Part shown: piece by piece, positions 8,735 through 12,595 of the stretch | How the letters are laid out: each line of letters starts with the position of its first letter | How positions within the stretch are numbered: position 1 is the first letter of the stretch | Source: Entrophospora sp. SA101 | Lineage: Eukaryota; Glomeromycota; Glomeromycetes; Entrophosporales; Entrophosporaceae | Length of the DNA: 12,595 nt | Direction: 5' to 3' | Assembly (NCBI GenBank): GCA_958430865.1 | Contig: CAUDNR010001393.1 | Coordinates: 512-13,106 of the forward strand | Notes under the pieces: generated by a model | What the model was told of the DNA's origin: nothing | Seen by the model: the letters and a program-made list of their open reading frames with translations, nothing else | The model's database searches: none | Position numbers and translations under genes: made by a program

Positions 8735-9166
8735 TTAAAAAATGGAAGAATAATATGTGATGGATTGGTTGGAAGAATAATATCGATGAATAACCTCACT
8801 ATTATTACTTGGTTCTTCTCTGTAATTGCCTTCTTTATATGAGCTCATACCGTTAACGAAAACTTCAGTAAATTCATTTGCTGTTGGCTCGTTACCAATA
8901 CCGTGATTATTAATATTAACAACAGTATTGATATTGTTGTTGTTATTGTTTTGTTGGGGGCTAAATGACTGGTTGAGTTGTTGCAGATGGAATGATCTTT
9001 GAGTCGAATGGATGAATTGAACATGATTATATGTGCCTTTAGAAACAAAGATTAATGGTGAAATAACCTTTTCATTATTAACATTTTTAACCCATCTTAA
9101 TTTTTTTCCGCTTAAACTTGTTTTAGTGATGTGACTATTTGTCTTAAACATTTTTGCAAAATTCAA
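8735..9166 (-). CDS. hypothetical Asn/Ser-rich protein with a basic N-terminus
   Basis: One open frame of 143 codons, ATG at 9166-9164. I do not recognise the product. The first 31 residues carry seven Lys/Arg and no acidic residue, followed by more Ser/His/Arg up to QRSFHLQQ near 57-64. Such composition fits a mitochondrial presequence, though this is only suggestive. Residues 70-80 include a poly-Asn run (QQNNNNNN) and the C-terminal third is Asn/Ser/Tyr-rich, likely disordered. There is no membrane segment. Residues 1-85 and about 240 bp upstream lie inside the 495-bp tandem duplication; residues 86-143 are unique. An intron may have been missed, because GT donors exist near the C-terminal part (for example GTATGAG near 8849). 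The coding call rests on length and composition only. Confidence 0.45.
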   Translation of the reverse strand: MNFAKMFKTNSHITKTSLSGKKLRWVKNVNNEKVISPLIFVSKGTYNHVQFIHSTQRSFHLQQLNQSFSPQQNNNNNNINTVVNINNHGIGNEPTANEFTEVFVNGMSSYKEGNYREEPSNNSEVIHRYYSSNQSITYYSSIF

Positions 9167-9901
9167 AAATATAATTTCAAAGGTGGATTAATGCTATTAC
9201 TTATATAATATATCAAAAAGTTGGTTGCAAGCCTGTTATAGTATATATTCAGTCTTATTAAATTAATTTCTTGTTGGTACTTTCATGGCTCAAGTTTGTG
9301 GCAAAACGTTTTTTCACTATATTTCATCAATCAATCACATCAAGATAAAGAAAGGCGTTAATCTGGTATCAAACGATGACTTTAACTCGTTAAAAACTTG
9401 TTTACGAATATTAACAACAGTATTGATATTGTTGTTGTTATTGTTTTGTTGGGGGCTAAATGACTGGTTGAGTTGTTGCAGATGGAATGATCTTTGAGTC
9501 GAATGGATGAATTGAACATGATTATATGTGCCTTTAGAAACAAAGATTAATGGTGAAATAACCTTTTCATTATTAACATTTTTAACCCATCTTAATTTTT
9601 TTCCGCTTAAACTTGTTTTAGTGATGTGACTATTTGTCTTAAACATTTTTGCAAAATTCAAAAATATAATTTCAAAGGTGGATTAATGCTATTACTTATA
9701 TAATATATCAAAAAGTTGGTTGCAAGCCTGTTATAGTATATATTCAGTCTTATTAAATTAATTTCTTGTTGGTACTTTCATGGCTCAAGTTTGTGGCAAA
9801 ACGTTTTTTCACTATATTTCATCAATCAATCACATCAAGATAAAGAAAGGCGTTAATCTGGTATCAAACGATGACTTTAACTCGTTAAAAACTTGTTTAC
9901 G
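8912..9901. repeat. 495-bp direct tandem duplication (8912-9406 and 9407-9901)
   Basis: The two units abut exactly. Reading base by base I find no difference between them. The unit begins at AATATTAACAACAG and ends at ACTTGTTTACG. Left of the first unit (GATTATT) and right of the second (ATCCAG) the sequences diverge, with at most one base of shared sequence at the breakpoints. The unit holds the 5' part of the 8735-9166 gene plus its upstream region. Perfect identity in AT-rich non-coding DNA implies a very recent event, active conversion, or an assembly error. Confidence 0.95.
9335..9661 (-). pseudogene. truncated chimeric copy of the 8735-9166 gene
   Basis: The start codon at 9661-9659 and the first 85 codons are the same as in the 8735-9166 gene. 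At 9406, exactly the duplication boundary, the frame leaves the copied coding part and runs into the upstream flank of the other unit, adding 23 unrelated residues (RKQVFNELKSSF...) before a stop. The unique C-terminal 58 residues of the gene are lost. Its own upstream region (9662-9901) is also a copy, so it may still be transcribed, and transcription would run toward the intact gene. Most likely a by-product of the tandem duplication rather than a functional gene. Confidence 0.7.
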
Positions 9902-10269
9902 ATCCAGTGTTATAAAAAATAGTCATTGCATCTAATGATTATCTGTTCTAATTATTGTAATTAAAATTACAAGTTAAAAAATAAATAAATAATAAATATA
10001 TAAAAAACGTTTCAAGAAATATACTACTATTAGAGAATTTGTTTTTATTTGTTCCACAGTCTATTAATTAATTAGATTAAAATCTTTTGTTAACGCGTTT
10101 GTTTATTTATATTTTAAAAATAACCCGATCCGCGTTTACTAAAAATAATAATAATCAAATCTTTATTTTTTAAATTATTTAATATGAAAAATAAACAACA
10201 ACAATAGCCAATTTTATATGTAAATTATCAATGTATTACTTCGTTGTAGTGTTAAGATCTTATCTGGTA
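9902..10269. other. AT-rich intergenic DNA, nothing recognised
   Basis: Frames are closed on both strands. Two isolated CG-containing words, GTTAACGCGTTT near 10092-10102 and CCCGATCCGCGTTT near 10123-10137, resemble the motif family that becomes dense at 10270-10443. Confidence 0.45.
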
Positions 10270-10443
10270 GTTAACGGATTACCAGGTTGTAACGGGTTAA
10301 CGTTAATTATTCATAACGGGTTGTTAACGAATTATGGTTAGCTTATTATCATTATCATTATTATCATTATAGCAATAGTAATAGTAATAAGATTTGGTGT
10401 TACAATCCGTTAATCCGTTAACAATCCGTTAACTCGTTAACGA
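10270..10443. repeat. foldback cluster of GTTAACGG(A/G)TT motifs
   Basis: The left arm has forward copies at 10270-10280 (GTTAACGGATT), about 10290-10302 (TAACGGGTTAACG) and 10315-10330 (TAACGGGTTGTTAACG+A). The right arm carries the inverse: AATCCGTTAA at 10404-10413, AATCCGTTAAC at 10412-10422 and 10423-10433, then palindromic TCGTTAACGA at 10434-10443. Arms flank a TTATCA/ATAGTA microsatellite, so the region can form a hairpin or cruciform. The repeated CG is striking in such AT-rich DNA. Spacing is irregular, so this is neither a CRISPR array nor a plain satellite. Function unknown; it could be a non-autonomous element or a cluster of protein-binding sites. Confidence 0.7.
10344..10390. 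repeat. ATTATC and ATAGTA microsatellite
   Basis: Imperfect hexamers and trimers: ATTATC-type units at 10344-10370 and ATAGTA/ATAGTAATA units at about 10375-10390. They form the loop of the surrounding foldback cluster. Confidence 0.75.
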
Positions 10444-10891
10444 TAATATCAATATTAACATTACAATTAATAATCCACTGATCCATTAATATTAACAACA
10501 ACAACAATATTAAATTTTTTTATGCTGAAGTGAGGACTTTTTGACCATGTTTACTTATCTAATTAATTCATTATGATTCTACCTATTACTATTAAAATAA
10601 AATTAATATCACAATCTTTCAATCCTTTTAAGAAAAAATGTTAAATTATTTTTCAGTAAAAAGAAAAATTTTAAACAACATAGAGAAACATGTAAAAGAA
10701 CACGGATTAAACCTGATTTTTTTAAAAAAATTATGTCTTAAAAAGAAATGAATCAAACTTGAAACAATTCATCTCCAAATTAAATAAAAATCAAATAAGT
10801 AAATATTTATTATTTGGAATCCTAACAAATAAATGTTTTTGGTTTACTGTATTAATACCATGTTATTAATATTATCCAATAAAATTTGCTA
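10444..10891. other. AT-rich intergenic DNA, nothing recognised
   Basis: No open frame of note on either strand, no clear inverted repeat, and only short A/T tracts. Confidence 0.5.
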
Positions 10892-10945
10892 TTTTAACGG
10901 GTCCATAATAATAACGTCAATCCGTTAAAAATCCGGGTCATAATA
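10892..10945. repeat. small second cluster of the AACGG/CCGTT motif
   Basis: TTTTAACGGGTCC (10892-10904) is followed by inverted CCGTTAA at 10922-10928. The word CGGGTC(C)ATAATA is repeated directly at 10898-10910 and 10934-10945. It shares the TTAACGG core with the larger cluster at 10270-10443. Confidence 0.5.
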
Positions 10946-12477
10946 CTACTTTGATAATCTACAATATTAATAATTAATATTAAATATATTTAAAAACGGA
11001 ATAATAATGATTGGGTAATTTTGACACAAAATTTAGTAAATATTTTTAACCAGTTATAAACAATAATTATAGAACAACAACATTGTTTCTGTTATCCACA
11101 CACATTTATCTATCTAATAAAAAATAGATATATAAAATAAATATATTATACAAAACTATTAATTTAACAATAATTAGATTTCGTTTCTTTTGCCTGTTCT
11201 ATTTATAAACAATAAATATATTAAATATATATTATACAATCCTATTAATAATATAATAATTATAGAAAAATTAACTACCACCTCTTGAAATCCTTTTGAT
11301 GTCCATCCATCTTGAAATATAAATTTCTGGATTTTTTAAATTTTTAAATATCAACAATATAAAAAAGATCGACAGTCGATTTTGTCACTTTGTGACATAC
11401 AAATGCCATAATATTTTCCGTATAAAAAAAAAGAGCAACGTGATAATGAAGAGGAGAGGAACAAAAATAAATTTAATACTAGAGTAGAAGAAAATTCAGG
11501 TGAGTTTCGTATTGATAATGAAATTCTATTTGTAATTTTGTGATCATTCCGTTGATTGAACACGAAAGCCAACAGTTGATGACCATTTTAAGAGCAAAAC
11601 ATATAAACTAAGAAATCTGTATGAAAATAAACGACATAAAACTTCAACAAACATTTGTTACCTAACTTTCTTTCTTCTCCTAAATCCAAAAAAAAACTAT
11701 TTAATTGAAGCCCTTACTATATAGCAGATATCCCTTTAAAAAGTTAAAAACACTGTAAATAAAGTGGTGCTATTCTAGACGTCATCTTTTTCGCACATGC
11801 AAATTTTTGTATATCATTCAAGAATTAAATGACCCACCTAATGTTTTAATGGATGAACGGACGATTTGTTGTTGTGGATCCACATTTGATGTTCTGTTAC
11901 ATTAGATGAATACTGGTTAAATATTGTTATCCAATCTATCTCGAATAGCATTGGATTATTATATATGATTGCCAATTCCTTCTTGTAGCGTAGAATGACA
12001 AAATTTAATCTTTATCGCAGTTTCAATATTAGAATTTCTATTTGTAAATACTTATTATAGATAAAAATGAATAATATTAATAACCAATAAAATAAATTGA
12101 TAGAAAATTACTTCAGAATATATTATTATGCAGGACACAGTGTTTTTTAATGTGCAGAACTTGTATTTAAATATTAACATTTTATCGTCAAAGAAATCAT
12201 CGTCCCTGAAGAGGTACTATATACTACTGGAGAAATTCTATTTTACATTATAAAGAAGCAATTTATATAAATATTAAATATTAAATAAAAGATTATTCAT
12301 ATTTATGGATTCATTTATTAAAAGATGTTACATGAAATAATGATTAAATTAATTAAATGATTATAAATGAAATTTTGTCTATATAAAAATGAATGCCTAA
12401 TCCAAATTTGAACTGCTAGAAAACACAATAATAATAATCTTTTAACAGTCTTCTCAAAAAAGAATTAAAATAAGTAT
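10946..12477. other. AT-rich intergenic DNA, no gene supported
   Basis: Reading frames are short. The longest, 73 codons on the minus strand at 11351-11572, is dominated by Phe/Leu/Ser from AT-rich DNA and lacks any recognisable motif. A 44-codon plus-strand frame ending at about 11905 is also not convincing. A loosely similar ATATATTATACAA..CTATTAAT word occurs at 11141 and 11227, 86 bp apart, but is almost all A/T. Confidence 0.5.
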
Positions 12478-12521
12478 GGTTGGCTCGGTCTAAAGACCTC
12501 CTATTGCTGCGCCACACGCTC
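12478..12521 (-). ncRNA. tRNA-like / SINE-head-like remnant
   Basis: Read on the minus strand from 12521, GAGCGTG is followed by TGGCGCAGCAATAGG (12514-12500), which fits the A-box (5' internal promoter) of RNA polymerase III tRNA genes. Next comes the palindrome GGTCTTTAGACC (12498-12487), which sits where an anticodon arm would be but has too small a loop. GAGCCAACC (12486-12478) matches the B-box consensus only partly. A complete cloverleaf cannot be drawn, so it is not a functional tRNA; a deleted tRNA or a tRNA-derived SINE fragment would explain it. Confidence 0.35.
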
Positions 12522-12595
12522 AAATTTCAAAAATTGCGATTTCATGATTCGTTCAAAAATGCAATAAAAACTTTTCAAAAAGGCTTCACGTGATT

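Noticed and set aside
8845..9048. 67-codon minus-strand frame in another phase of the hypothetical gene
   Set aside because: It overlaps the longer frame and its Ile/Leu/Thr-rich product is the frame-shifted reading of the poly-Asn codons.
9285..9497. 70-codon plus-strand frame in the duplication
   Set aside because: It straddles the duplication junction, is antisense to the copied gene, and has an AT-driven Leu-rich composition with no recognisable motif.
10270..10443. CRISPR array or telomeric repeat reading of the GTTAACGG motifs
   Set aside because: Units are short, irregularly spaced and in both orientations, without uniform spacers, in a eukaryotic context; the motif is not a TTAGGG-type telomere repeat.
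11141..11260. Similar ATATATTATACAA..CTATTAAT words 86 bp apart
   Set aside because: Almost entirely A/T with several mismatches; not distinguishable from chance.
11351..11572. 73-codon minus-strand frame
   Set aside because: Low-complexity Phe/Leu/Ser composition, no motif, no splice or neighbour support; expected by chance in this much non-coding sequence.
11756..11905. 44-codon plus-strand frame with a CCC motif and DPPNVLMDE stretch
   Set aside because: No in-frame early ATG, no acceptor clearly in front, and no family similarity that I recognise.

Overview
The window reads as nuclear DNA of a filamentous fungus. It is strongly AT-rich, its genes carry short GT-AG introns, and reading frames use the standard code. 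An AT-rich genome, a TLDc-domain gene, and a single-chain plant/fungal-type urease together suggest an arbuscular mycorrhizal fungus (Glomeromycotina, Rhizophagus-like). That assignment is an inference; no ribosomal or other species marker is present.

Gene-dense left part (1-5179). The 3' end of a TLDc-domain gene (1-392, +) runs tail-to-tail into a complete five-exon ureG gene (401-1677, -), with 8 bp between the stop codons. About 490 bp further on, transcribed divergently, is a complete six-exon urease gene (2168-5179, +), spliced product 840 aa. Urease hydrolyses urea to ammonia and CO2. UreG is the GTPase that helps load nickel into urease. The apoenzyme gene and its activator therefore sit head-to-head over one intergenic region, which holds several GATA-type motifs of the kind bound by fungal nitrogen regulators.

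Middle part (5180-8734). No intact gene is evident. I find a near-palindromic TA-flanked MITE (6333-6428), a diverged relative of its end next to it (6233-6258), and a hAT-like MITE with an imperfect 8-bp target duplication (7761-7936). The hAT-like element splits a small CxxC-containing reading frame. There are also two decayed reading frames and one possible terminal exon (8350-8391, -).

Tandem duplication (8912-9901). A 495-bp segment appears twice in direct tandem, identical as far as I can read. It duplicates the promoter region and first 85 codons of an unrecognised Asn/Ser-rich gene (8735-9166, -). The result is a chimeric second copy (9335-9661, -).

Right part (9902-12595). This is non-coding as far as I can tell. 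It contains a foldback cluster of GTTAACGG(A/G)TT-type motifs around a microsatellite (10270-10443), a smaller related cluster (10892-10945), and a tRNA-like/SINE-like remnant near the right edge (12478-12521, -).
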